This document shows, in pieces, positions 11,901 through 24,600 of a stretch of 64,000 nt of DNA; position 1 is the stretch's first letter, and every line of letters begins with the position of its first letter. The notes beneath the pieces are model-generated. The model worked only from the letters and a program-made list of their open reading frames with translations. It was not told the DNA's origin and ran no database searches. The DNA is taken from positions 118,732 to 182,731 of the forward strand of contig QNGE01000113.1 of NCBI GenBank assembly GCA_008508345.1. Direction: 5' to 3'. Both the position numbers and the translations under genes were made by a program. This stretch comes from Paragonimus westermani. Its lineage: Eukaryota; Platyhelminthes; Trematoda; Plagiorchiida; Troglotrematidae.

Positions 11901-14441
11901 TTGTTTGACGCGAACCGAGGATGAGTATAGGATGATGATGATGCTTATTAACATGTTCTCACATCGAAATCAGATAAGGTGGACGAGTAAGAAACCTTAG
12001 GACACGTAAGCTAGACATGGGCTAATGTCATAATTCAAGAATATGCGTGCGTAAGCAAAGCCCACTTCACTATCATCATGGATGGCAACATAAAAGTTCT
12101 TCGTGCTTGCACCCAACAAATCTACAACGACCGGTAGAAAGAGTGACAGGATTTATGTCTACGCCCAACTAACATCAAGATGTCCGCACCTTGCTAACAA
12201 ACAAGTGGGCTGCAAGCGAGGGAAAACATCCGCAAACTTTATGGTGGCTCCTGCTATCACACTTTATTGACTCCTTACTTCGCAGACAACTCGGTTAAAC
12301 AATGACAACACTGGCGTTGTCGAAACAGATAAGTACTCTCCTCTAACGTTCGAAATACCGACCACGATAGTGGAGGTGGAAAACGGATGTGATGTGGGAA
12401 CATGAAACATATCAGCAGCCACGCTAAACTCTAAACAAACATTGTCCAAACATTGATATGGATCAAAATCATGTGCCAACCCGACTTCATTCAAGAAAGA
12501 GTGATACAAAAGGGCAAAATGAGACATTATAGACTGTCTGGTCACTGTTATGTCGTTCGCGCCCGCTGATATTGTGTGTGTGTGTGGTGGGGGGGGGGGT
12601 AAACGTCTCACCATAGCAACTCAACATTGAACGAAAAATGGATAGTGACAATTAGAGTTGCTACTAAAACGGACTAGTAGCAAAAAAAACAGAAAGTTGC
12701 TTGCATCAGATGGATGAATCCTGAGAAGTATATTCTTCGCTGTCGACTTGCTATGCCTTTACGCACGTATACTGCAGACTAAACGGTCGGGTTACCTTTG
12801 ATAAGACTTTGTAACCAGTCGAGATACTGAGTTTCGTACAAACTAACACGTTTCCTACTAGACAACATATCCAGCTCACCACAAACGATACGACATGAAC
12901 ATGAAAAAGCGAACAGTTTAAATGTGTCTATAAAGGAACGAATTTCCCGCTCGTACAGTGCTGCTAAACTGGTCCGACTATGGTGACAATTACTGTATCA
13001 ACTCTACTTTGCAGGCTGTTGACAAGTTCTGCGATTAATTATGTTTATTTGCAGCCACGTTCCTGAAAGCACCAACCTCGAATGAAGGAGAACCGGCAGT
13101 ATCCAGCGAATCATTCAATTGCAGTGTTCTTCAGGATGTACTATGAAAGTAAGGAAAGATGAATGAGCAAGCCAGCGGAAACAATCAATAAGAGGAGACA
13201 GCTGGAACGCCCGCACAAGTCATCACGATGGAACGGGGTACTACCGATTAGACGGAATGACGATGTGACCTAGAAAAACCAACTCATTCAGCCCACTTGA
13301 ACAGATAGCAACCCACACTAAACTGAACTATGTGATTGCTCGAATGCCCCATCCTAGAAACCCATGTGTACTGTTCCATTCAAATGTGGCCACACAAGTC
13401 CGTCTGGTAGACAAAAAAGTGCATTATGAAGGATGGGATTTGTTTGCTAGTTTAGCGTCCGTAACACAGTTGCTTAGGTATACGTTCAGGTGGGATATGC
13501 GAATGACATATGAAAGAGATTTCTGTTACATGAACTTCATTCATATCGGTCGCTCAAAATTGTGGTTTGGGAGTGTTCTCCAGCCAAGTGGTAGTGTGTT
13601 AACGTTACCAACTGCAGAACTGTTGAGCATCAACTGGTTCAAATGCATTTAATTCAAGTTTAACAATCTGAAAACACTCAACTGATCGATGACTGGATCG
13701 TGGTCATCAGAGTACAGTGAAGAAACCACAAAACCAAGTTTATGTACAAAATGAAACAGCACAGCATGCTGCAGTCGCACAAAGAAGCAGCAATGCAACC
13801 TAAACGGTGTCATAAAAAAACGAGTGTTCACCACACAGTATCCGGTTTTTATGCGATCAGACAATAGATCCAATGACAGAATGCAAAGCAGGTGTGCAAA
13901 TTGTGGGGAACATAGAACAAGCCAGTTTAATGGGATATGAGAACTCACTTTGGGATAAATAAACGAATTTGGACAGGAACAGGAGAGAGCCAGACCAAGC
14001 GGAGATGGAGACGACTTCAGTGCTAGAGAGAAAAAACGATGGCTAAATCACTCTAGAGGAAAAATCATACATACATCAACCTATAAATAATAAAGGTCCG
14101 AGAGTGAATGTGGCGGAAAACTTCGACGGGCACTCTAATGGCCAACACGAATGAAGTATAAGTGAGAAAAGGGACCGATTACACGGCGTCACCTGCTGTC
14201 TCATGGGAACTGAAAACAGCAAAAACAACGACCACTGAAAAACGATCCTCGAAAAGTACTCACCCGAGTTCGATCCCTACAAACAAAATACACATTTCAA
14301 ACTGTCGCCTATTGGGACTACACTGTCCCAATGTACACAAGCAACGATAAGCCATCAGCACACTCGACAGTCTGAGGCTAATGTGTATCGGGAGAGGGAT
14401 TTTACCTAACGGTTACTTACGGAATATCACAGATTGCTTAC
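8933..14441. other. Putative EXOSC10 intron 12, no recognised content
   Basis: About 5.5 kb without any coding similarity I can name. It holds the GT/G simple repeat at 12573-12599. Several frames of 80-116 codons exist but show no domains and no consistent splice sites. An unrecognised EXOSC10 exon could still lie here. Confidence 0.35.
12573..12599. repeat. (TG)7 simple repeat plus G11 run
   Basis: Seven TG units (12573-12586) are followed by TG and an 11-base G homopolymer (12589-12599). This is a microsatellite within a putative intron. The length is prone to sequencing error. Confidence 0.9.
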
Positions 14442-14604
14442 CCACAGTTTCGCGCGTCCACCGTGTCGGTTGATCATGCGAATGATCATGTGCTGGCGCT
14501 GCACCTTGAGAACCAACAGTTGCCAAAGGATCCGTCTCCAAAAGGGTCAAACTGTCCATTTCGGGTTCAACCACACCAGCGGCACTCGGATCGGAGATAG
14601 TTGG
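14442..14604 (-). CDS. EXOSC10: Candidate EXOSC10 exon 12
   Basis: 163 nt open in the phase that follows exon 11 (0 in, 1 out), acceptor TTATCCAG and donor TGG|GTAAGC. The peptide is Ser/Pro/Thr/His-rich (HDHSHDQPTRW), of the kind seen in the poorly conserved region after HRDC. Identification rests on frame, splice sites and position, not on sequence similarity. Confidence 0.5.
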
Positions 14605-15449
14605 CTGGATAAATGCGGAAATACAATAGAACAAACGAAAACTGAAGCCAGTGTGTCCTGTGTACCGAACTAAATAAGAAAAAGGAATACCCATTAAATA
14701 TGATCTAAGTCTCAGTGCGTAATTCAGACAGGAAGGTCAAATGAAGTAGTAATTTATCGGATATAGACAGAGACCATACGTGCATCATTGTAGATATAAT
14801 TCAACGTTACCTGTTACATTACTAGAGCCAAAATGCTCGCTAAAATGAGCCAACTGACTACCTGTTTCATCATAACGTGAAAAACCTGAGCCGGTCGGGA
14901 CATGAGAGTGTAAACAGAGGTGGACGAGAGCCTTATATGGACCACATATATTCCATTAACGCACACTGTAATTTAAGCACGACACAATCCCATTTGGAAC
15001 CGTCCTTTGTTTGTCAGTTTTCGTGCACAACAGCCTCAAGATGACTGGTCACAACAGGATGGATAGGAATAATTAGTAGAAAAAATATCGTAAAATTCGT
15101 GTGAAACATTTATGGCGAAAAATACCGAAACTGGAACATTGATAGAACACCGTGACCAAGGTCCAAAATAAACGGGACTATAAATAAGAGAAAATTGACT
15201 TCGTAGTTGCAAGCGAAGAATGTGACGAACAACAGCACAATTTTAAAAGAAGACAATACCATTGAAAGCGGCGCATTTCTGCAAAACCAAATGACGTAGT
15301 AGAAGAATCATACAAAAAGTTAAGGGTGATTAGCAAATATTTAGTTGCAAAGACACTTGTCCGTAACTGTATGTAATCAAAGTCCAACAAAAAATGCCGA
15401 AAAAGACGGAGCCTATATTTAAGTTCAATCATGAAATAAGAAAACTTAC

Positions 15450-15615
15450 CAACTCATCAATTGGCCGATTGCGAGCATCCAAAACGATTTTGTGCAAATC
15501 GTGAACATATTTACGAACCAAAGGAGGAATTGGATTGCAACAAGCGAATAAGCCAGAGCTTTCTCTCGGGAGTAGTTCAGAGATCACTTTCAACATATGG
15601 TTCGGAAGCACGTAA
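15450..15615 (-). CDS. EXOSC10: EXOSC10 exon 11 (HRDC, second half)
   Basis: 166 nt, phase 2 in and phase 0 out, acceptor CCCGTCAG and donor TTG|GTAAGT. It encodes HYVLPNHMLKVISELLP and FACCNPIPPLVRKYV, matching human YVLPNHMMLKIAEELP and IACCNPVPPLVRQQI. This is the last exon clearly conserved by eye. Confidence 0.95.
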
Positions 15616-18600
15616 CTGACGGGTAGACAGTAAATAATAGCATAAAATGCGACAGGAACACAAACAATTGAAAAAACAGTTAGTCACGGCAAAAACCCCG
15701 TAGATTAAAGAAAAAGGGCAAAAGGATAGAGAACGGTAGTAAGAAACAAATACATAAAAGTATTGAGTTACCTGAGTAGTTATTCATTTACCAAATAACC
15801 TGACTTATTGGTGTAACATCGGCAAATCAGAATTAAATCAGTAAGTTGTAATCAGTAAATTAAACTATGAAAATTTTAGTAGCGTAAAAAGTTATGAAAA
15901 CACACGTTACAGTAAACAACGGAATATTTGATGAAGATAAGATATACAGTCAATTTTGGAGTTTTTCATATCGGCAGGTGTAAACATTCGCTGTCAAAAG
16001 TTTTAACCCATTAGTCCGAGGCAAATTGTTTCACAAGAATATATCACTTACAAACAACCTAGTAGTTAGTATAGATACATATAAACTACCGAAGTAAGAT
16101 ATGGCGGATGAAGAGAGCCTGATTGATATTTTTGAAAAGGTACCATTTGAACACATGCTTATAGACCACAGAAGATAATTTTTATGAACGTAACAGCAAC
16201 GAAAGACGATTCCACGCGGAATCTGTCCGCTTAAAAATTCCCAATGACACGCATGTTCATTCTAATTAAAATATGGACGTCGGGTTCAATGTAGCATTAG
16301 ATGTTGAACGCATTAGGACTTAACAGACTTAGCGGGCTAAATTGGATGATACGATGATGACACCAGCAAAGCGAATCAAATGAATACAGAACTAACGAAG
16401 GAGTCTCATGAACCCACTCCCACCCCCGTTGAGAGTTGGAATAATCCTGGCTTCTTACCACGGGAAAATGAAAAGTTCTAGTACACTGCCACCTAACTGC
16501 TCGCTGGCGATACGAGCCCTTGAGCCAGAAACTTTCATAGAAAAACTCGTGTTCTTTTGTTCGGGTATGAGCGTGCTGACAACATATAACCCCACACATA
16601 ACCGTAATTTTTTGCAACAATACTAAACCAATGCACCATCTCGCATAGAAAACGAGGTCTCCTTATCTGCAGGATAGATTGGCAAAAATGTGCTACCGTT
16701 AACCTCTCCCACAGGCTTTCCTCATTAAACTCCATGCCCAATTCCGGACAATTCTGCAAAGTCAAGAAGAGATACGGCCAGTCATATTCGCGTTGTCCCG
16801 GGAAGTTCCACTTCTTACGCTGTCTTTGGTTTGCTACTTAAGCGTAGCGCGCGCGCTCACACATACTCTACTACAGATAAGCCAGCAGACTGCTCTTGTT
16901 CAGACAATTGACATCTGCTGCATTTCGGAGACCACAGTTTGTAAACATACTCAACGGACCAAAATGACGACGCCTGCATTGCCTAGTTCACCGGTAAATT
17001 TCACGTAATTCCATGTTTGCCACAAACGGTCACGTCGAAGAGTGCAAACTGCAACACCCAAAGCTGTTTGATTAGCTCAGATTATTGATGGTGGTGACAG
17101 CAGTTGTACTGTCTGCTTAGGATCAAATCCAGATGACAAACAGTCCAGAATAGTTTTAATACGCCAGCTTTTGCCCTTGTCGATTGGAGAGACACTGTCA
17201 TCACAGTCGCTTGTCACTCCTAAGTTCTGATGATGATTATAGTGGGCGTATGAACACTTAGGTCAGCCAACTGAGCGACGCTATGTAATGTATAGGTGGG
17301 GAGTTAGGGTTACCATCATGCTGTTTTGACAAGCTTGTCGCAGATAGATACCGTTTTTAGACATCGCACATGTCGCCCTTCTATCTGGAATCCTCATTTT
17401 TCGGGCCATAACCGGTCTCAGATAAACTGCAACTGCTGCAGGTAGCGTGGCTTCACTCAGAATTGGTGATTCTGCGGGAACATGCGTTTCGATTAAGAAC
17501 ATGAGTTCTGGCAGTCTTCTTAACAATATTGGAGAGTAATCTGATTGAGCACAACTAAATGTCGATAATCTGACCACAACTGCGTTAAAGCGTATACATC
17601 AAACTACTCCGGATAGTAAGTTCAGCATTTCGAACTCTACAAACCATAGGCGTCGACAGACTGGAATCTCGAAATAACTCAACGTGACAAGCATTGTATC
17701 GGGTGACATAGCAGGCGAGCAGCACAACAAGCATAAGATATCCGAAAGATATTGGAAGGGGGAGATGCCAGCTACGACGTTCCATGTGGCAGGGAGGGAT
17801 ATTTGTAAGTTCAGTCGTGGGTTGATCGACGATCAAGAAGTTTGGCACACCAAAAACGTTGAATAAATGGGAGTGTCCGTTGTCTCCAGTACTGCCCGTG
17901 GACTGTCTAAGTAATTTGTACTACAGACCTGAGGCGTCCATCAGGCAACCAAGCTACCCATGGGACAGACAGAACAGTCGGCCATAAGTTAAGGTAATTA
18001 CATCGCTTCGAGGGACAGCTTAGTAAGCGTCCCAATCTCATTACGTGACCGACATACGTCTGTAGCACAGAAAACCGAACAGTGTACGACTACATCTAAG
18101 CTCAAAAACGATGCGGTCGCTGATCTTATCACGGCGCATCTTGGTGAGGCACTAGTCAAGACAGCCAACGTCGATGACTGACAACGCTTTTCAGAATTGG
18201 AGGTAATGGACTGCAGTCATCAACGTCACAGACAGCAATACATCAGTGGTCCTTACCGAGCATTTAACTCCCACACAACCATGAAAAAGCAAACCCCATG
18301 CAGAAACAGAGAGTAGAGCATCATCAGCAAGATAGCTTCCTTACGGCTTTTACTGCCCCGCGTCACTAACTGTAGTCAATTCACAGACAACTCGGACAAA
18401 CAATGACAATACTTACGTCATTCAGTGCGACTAGCCCCCACCTCCCCAAACGTCCCCAGCCACCAACTTTGTGAGTCGCAAAGGCCCCAAACCGAGAGGG
18501 GAACCCGATCTACGGTTGTTAACCCCTTTGTGAACTTCAATTCTCTGCGCCAGGTCATCACTTACCTGCCTCGCACCTTACGCCAGTCGGCAGCAGCGAC

Positions 18601-21600
18601 GGCAGTGTTCGGTGTGACAGGCGACTAGATGGCATCTTTACTACATGGCCTAATCATGTCTGTGCAAATGTAGGGAGTGAATAAGAGAACACGTCCGATG
18701 ATCACTACCAAATACCCGCCACCCAACCTCCTCGTTACCTACTCGTTGGTGCCACTCGATACGAGCGACAGAACCCAGATATCGGTGGTCAAATACTTGA
18801 AGACGGTTTACGTCTTCTATCCTGAGTGGTCAAGTTTCGTTGCAATAGTGTGATACAGCCCTCATTATCGTCTTCTTCGCCAGCCTTAAAAATCAGAGGG
18901 ACACCTCCCTGCCATCGGAGGTGTCCTAGACAAGTGATAACTCCATAACTTTGGAGATATACGCTTCTATTTCATTCCCAACACCTCCGCCGCCGTCAGT
19001 GATGCAGCTTCCCAGGTATACAAACCGGTCAACAGCCTCCATGGCTACATTATCTAACATCAAATCTACATGACCACAACAATCCTGCGGAAGCACTTTG
19101 CATCTTGAGGCTGCAAAGTACATTCCGAAATACTTAGCAGACGAAATAGCGTCTAGCATTGTTTGTGTTGCTTGAAAGTTGTCAAACGGCAACACCTTGT
19201 CGTCAGCATAATCAAGATCAGTCAGTCTTTCACCAGATAAGAGATCCATGCCGGCATCGTGTGAGTGCCGGAGAAAACCCTCCATTAGTTCGTCTTTGGC
19301 GAAATCAAACAAAAATGGTGACAGCGGACAGCCTTAACATGCGCCGCTCATGGTGCTGAAACTGTCAGACAATTCACCGTAAACCCTAACCTGAGCTGAA
19401 GTATAGGAATAAAGTGCCGACAGTATATCCACGTACTCAGTCAGCACACCTCTGCGTTCGAGTGACTCTAAAAGTGTAGATCGACCCACTGAATCAAACG
19501 CACCTTCACAGTCGAGAAATACAACCGTTGTTGGCCGGCGATGTTCATGACACTGCTCCAGAATTTGACGAAAAGTAAAAATGTGATCTCTACATCCCTG
19601 CCGGGACGAAATCCTGCCTGTTCTTCCCTAATGTTTACCTCTCGAGCTACAGTGAGTCGGCGAAGTATAATGGATGCTAGAACCCTAGGAATGACTGAAG
19701 TCAAACTAATTCCTCTGTGGTTTTCACGAGAGCCCCTTATAACTTTCTTGAATATAGGAACTATTATCGAGCGATCTCGATTCGAACGGATGGTTTCTGT
19801 CGTCCACACAAGTTGAAACAAATGAGCCAAAGCCTCTACTAACCTCTCTCCCCCTTCTTTGTAAAGTGCCGGCGCAAGGTCATCTGGACCAGCAGCCTTA
19901 TTTACGCTTGAGAGTCACAATGCAATTGCGGACCTCAGTATCAGTGGGTGGCTTCAAGTCTACCGACCAAGGCACTACATTACAAGTTTGTGGCGGCAAC
20001 GCAGTAGAAGCAGGAGGCCAGTTTTAAAGTGTTCCACCCATCGCTCTAACCTTCTGGATTTGCTATAGATGAGTATGCCATCTGTCTCGCTGATAGCTTC
20101 ACCGACAGACGGTCGCCTGGGACCAGTGGCACGGATGAGCTTGAACAGATTGCCAGTGTTACCTGAAGCACAAGCCATCTCCACTTCCTTAACTTTTCCA
20201 AGTAACCAAGCCTCGCGGTCAGATTTTAAACTAATTTTCAGTTTCCCACGGATATCTCTGCTAGACTTGTTATGTGAACTACGAGGAGGAATGTTCCGTC
20301 TGGTATCTAACAACTCCAGGGAGGTCTCCGAGATCCAATGTCTGTTCAACCCATGTACCTCCGTGCCTCATGCTGATGCACCTCCTTCATGAATGGCTTA
20401 TGAGATATGGGTCCAGTAGCTATTAGGACCTTCGGAACGAGAATGGCTAAGCTTGCTTTCCAACTCGGTTTGGTACTTATGCTTCACCGACGGTACAGCC
20501 AGTCGTTGCTGTGGGTGGGGTCGTTGCCCAACAAAAGTAAGAACAAAACGACAACGTACCAACGCATGATCTGAATCCAATTACGTGTTCCAATAAGAAC
20601 GATAGTCTTAAATGGAACCCCACTACCCATAACTAACGATTAAGTGGTCTATCTGAGACCAGGCCTGATTCGAAGAAGGCGGGCACTAAGTATAGCAGTG
20701 ACGTGCACGATGCCTAGACCAGTGCTGGCTAAAAATAGCTTATGCTCAGCGCACAGCTGCAACAGTCGCCCGCCATTGTCCGACCGATGTGATGCTATCC
20801 CAAACCTGCCACCTAACCGAGATTCGGCCTCACTAAGGCGACCTAACTGAGCGTTCATATCTCCGGCCAGAAAGACTATATCAGAACCACGTGTCGACCG
20901 GAGGAGAGCGGCCAGATCCGAATAAAAGACGTCCTTGACGCCGAAATCACTACAGTCAGTAGAAGTGTAAGCAGACACAATGAATAGATTTTTGAGTCTT
21001 GCGTCTACAGCTGGACTTAACAGAACCCGCCAAGCGGACACGAAGTCTATTGATAACAGGAGTCCAATCTACTAATGCGGCTGCGGCCATCGTGTTGGGG
21101 ACTATACCAATTCCAGCCTGACTCGTAACGGCGGCCGTGGAGTCACCCGATGTATGTACCTGGTATCGGGTAGACAATGCGCGTGCTGTTAGTTTCATAC
21201 GTTGACTACTGTCCTGGATTCTAGTCACCGAGATACAGCAGGCATACACCTACAACGAATCTGACGTTCGTCCGACAGCGGCCTGCTGATCCATGTTTTC
21301 GCGTGCGAACGTTGAAGGCACCTACATTAATCCGCGTTCTAGGTTTAAGAAAGGGACAAGGGAGGTCTGAGGGTGAATGGCAAGAAATGGAGCTTACCGG
21401 CTCAGTGTTCCTACGATTTGCCATATCTGTTGTGGGACCTTCGAAATAATTATCAGAAATGGAAGTTGGAAAGGTCCATTTGATAGGACGCTAAGGGAGG
21501 GGTCAGCAGTAACAAGTTTTCGCCTATCCACCTTGTTGGTTTATAGTGCGAGACAGCCGATGCAATCATGGAATTATTAGTGTTGTGAGTATTCATGGTT

Positions 21601-24600
21601 GTGTGTAGGTTGAGATATTGCCAGGACGCCCAGACCCAAACAACCGAATGATTAGGGTTCTCAATCGAAGCCTTTGGCTCAAAAGCCTGTACCGCAAAGC
21701 AGCGGGTCGGTGGCAGTGCACCAGAACTGGTACATTTTTCAGAAAAACTGTGCCAACCTTTTTTCAACCCCAAACCTGAAGAATCTGGTGACTGGTTTGT
21801 CAGACTTCTGTCCGTTTGCCTGCCTGGAATGCGCAACTCTGTTAGTGTGGCGACTGCAACGTCCGATTTAGCTCAATAGGTCATCGAGGTGCACAAGTCA
21901 CATCGCGTCAAGTTCCATATCCAAAAAGTGCACTATAAATAGCATCCGCCATATCTCGTAGGCTCACTGCAGCTGGGGGTGGTAATACTACGGAAGACTA
22001 AACACGGTCTTGCTATGGAAGGGGAAATAAAAGACATTTCTGTTCAGTCGAAAATTGAGACAGCGTCATAAATGCTATCGGCCTTTTCGAGCTTGTATGT
22101 CGATGTACACTTTTTGTCCCCTAGAAGGCATTTTTATTAACAGGCATTTTGTTAACATGTCACAAGGATACGAACAAATTCATCGCCAAAAGCGGTGCTG
22201 TTTACTTTCATCAATTCTATTATAGATGTAACAATGGAGGACTGTTTAAAGCACCCACAGAATGCTAGCATGCACCTCCTGTTTTGCAGGAGGCTGACTG
22301 CTCCATACAACGTCGTTGTCTGACAAGTTAAAAGCGGCACAGACGAAGTTAAACAATCTTTCGCACTCCTGTAAGTGCTACGGAATGTACCTTGCAGTTT
22401 CAAAATACACAGCGCAAGGCTGCAGTGATTGCACAGATCTAGAGTTGAATTAAGAAGCTATAGAAGTTGCCAACCAATCTGTGTAGATAATAGGTTACAC
22501 CAGCAGCAGCCAGTGAGGTGAAACAGACTCATTTTCCCAAAGCTACTGTCGCAGTCGCGAATCCTCACTACCTTATGCGACAGAGAAGCACCAGTCTGCA
22601 CCTTAACGAGTACACACGTGAGGTGACTTTGAGAGCAGTGTAATATTACGGGTGCGGAATGTGACCGTTCGGAGTGGACAGTTTGGACCGTCCTCAGATA
22701 GTGAACTACCGACGTTGGTGTTCAGGCCCAAATATCCGGTGGCCTCGACGGGTAAGTAACGATGAGGTCAGAAAACAGATATTCGGTGAACAGGGTCAAG
22801 CTGGTTTACTTGGTCAGTTTATAATACATAAGTCAAGTTGTCCAGGCCATGTAAGACATCAAACAACCTTCCTTCACATCGAGCACTCTACCCACGTCGT
22901 AGGTGATTGGCGTAGGATCCGAAGTGGTAAAAAAACGGTAATAGCATAGAGGAATGAAGACAGTTATTGATAGACTCGTCATGGTAGGTTGGGTTCGTCT
23001 TTCTGTCTTGGCAATTCACAGAATCCGTAGCTAGAGGCCTTAGGAAAGATGATGACTCATTGGACTAAGTAGCGTGAATGTTTCAGTTGGTCGGCGAAAT
23101 AAGTTTTGCATAATGAATGAAATTAATGAGATAAAACGGTGCAAGTAGCAGATGTTGCTTAAATTCCACCGGCAACCTGGTTATTTGGTCGCAACCTACG
23201 GCACCATAATATCAAGTCCTCAAGTCTAGATGCAGATAGTTTGTCTCATTTCATCCTGTTATCTTCCAAGCAGGAATGATTTTTCTCGTTTCTAGTTTCA
23301 CCCGTTAACACACCGTCACTGACGACAGTGATGCCATAGTATAATTAGTCGACCTGTACGGAATTATCTAGTTGTTGGTTTTGGAGAGTCAGTCGACCTG
23401 AGACACGAACCGATATTGTCATAAAGTTTTTATAAAATCGGACTAAATCAAAGCATTGATGCAAAGGAAGACCGGAAAAAGTTCTCACAACAATGATGAT
23501 GACCAAACAGTGTATCGGATTGGAGCGTCGTTTCACCACCACCTCTAAGAGCTAGCAAAATTCAATGGCGACAAGTTACCAAGAAGAAAGAAAAAGAGGG
23601 AAATGTAAGCGGATCAATAATTTACACTTCACTCACGTCTAACACAATTAATATCCTCTGATCATGATCTTAAGGTCGTCCCCAAATAAGCTTGCTGATA
23701 GGTTACCGAGTCCATAAAATTTATCGCAACTGTTTTTACCAATGTAACCTGACTATAGAAAAATTGATCTGTGCTCAGATATTGCCAGTGTCTTAGAAAA
23801 TTAGGTACGTGCAAAAAGGAGAGGATTGTTTCAGTTACACCTGTTTTGGTTATTCGTAATATGGAAGTGGAGCTCCAGGTCTGGCCGTAAATGAAGTTAG
23901 AACAAAAGTCAGTCCCAATGTGAGATAAAACTGGTGAGTCGGAACTTACTGTATGCTTTCATCTTCACGTCTAGCAATTGAATCCCGAAGGGCGTACAAC
24001 TGTTCCAGGGCGTAAAGTTGACGGTGGTTGAAGCTCGTGCCCGCCGCTTGCTTATAGGTGCTCAGATAACCTAAAGGATCGAACACCGGTTTGGAATAAC
24101 GCTACGGAAAAGAGAGCATAACAAAAAACTTAGGATCGAGTTTCTTTGCATGTTTAGAAACCTTAGGGTTACAAGGCTGACGGTTGTAGAAAAAAAACAC
24201 TTTTATCACAACGACGGAGATGTTCGTGAAACTGAAACCATTGAGTTTGGAATGCCATAATAAAAAACTGTACGTAACCTTGATGAAATCCCCATATATC
24301 GCGGGGTCCTGAGAGAGGGGGGCGGTCAGTACGGAAGGAAAACTAGAAGTTAGGTAAGCGACCAAAAATGTGAAATGAGAAACCACTCAGAGAAAAGCGA
24401 GCAAGCACACTATTTCAACAACCCTCAATTCCATATTAAGACGCCTGTGAGCTGACAGCAAGACCGAAAACACTTCAAAAGATTACTTCGTGATTGGTAC
24501 TTGTTATCAGTTTCGTTTTGTGGAACACCAAGCCAATGGTACTATTGTAGCGAGGTGTCCAACAAAGCACAATCTTTACTGTCCAAATCGCCAGTCCCAT

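Noticed and set aside
13649..13948. Minus frame containing MTPFRLHCC, considered as an EXOSC10 tail exon
   Set aside because: The surrounding residues do not match the NPFRMFLP region and the splice phases do not fit.
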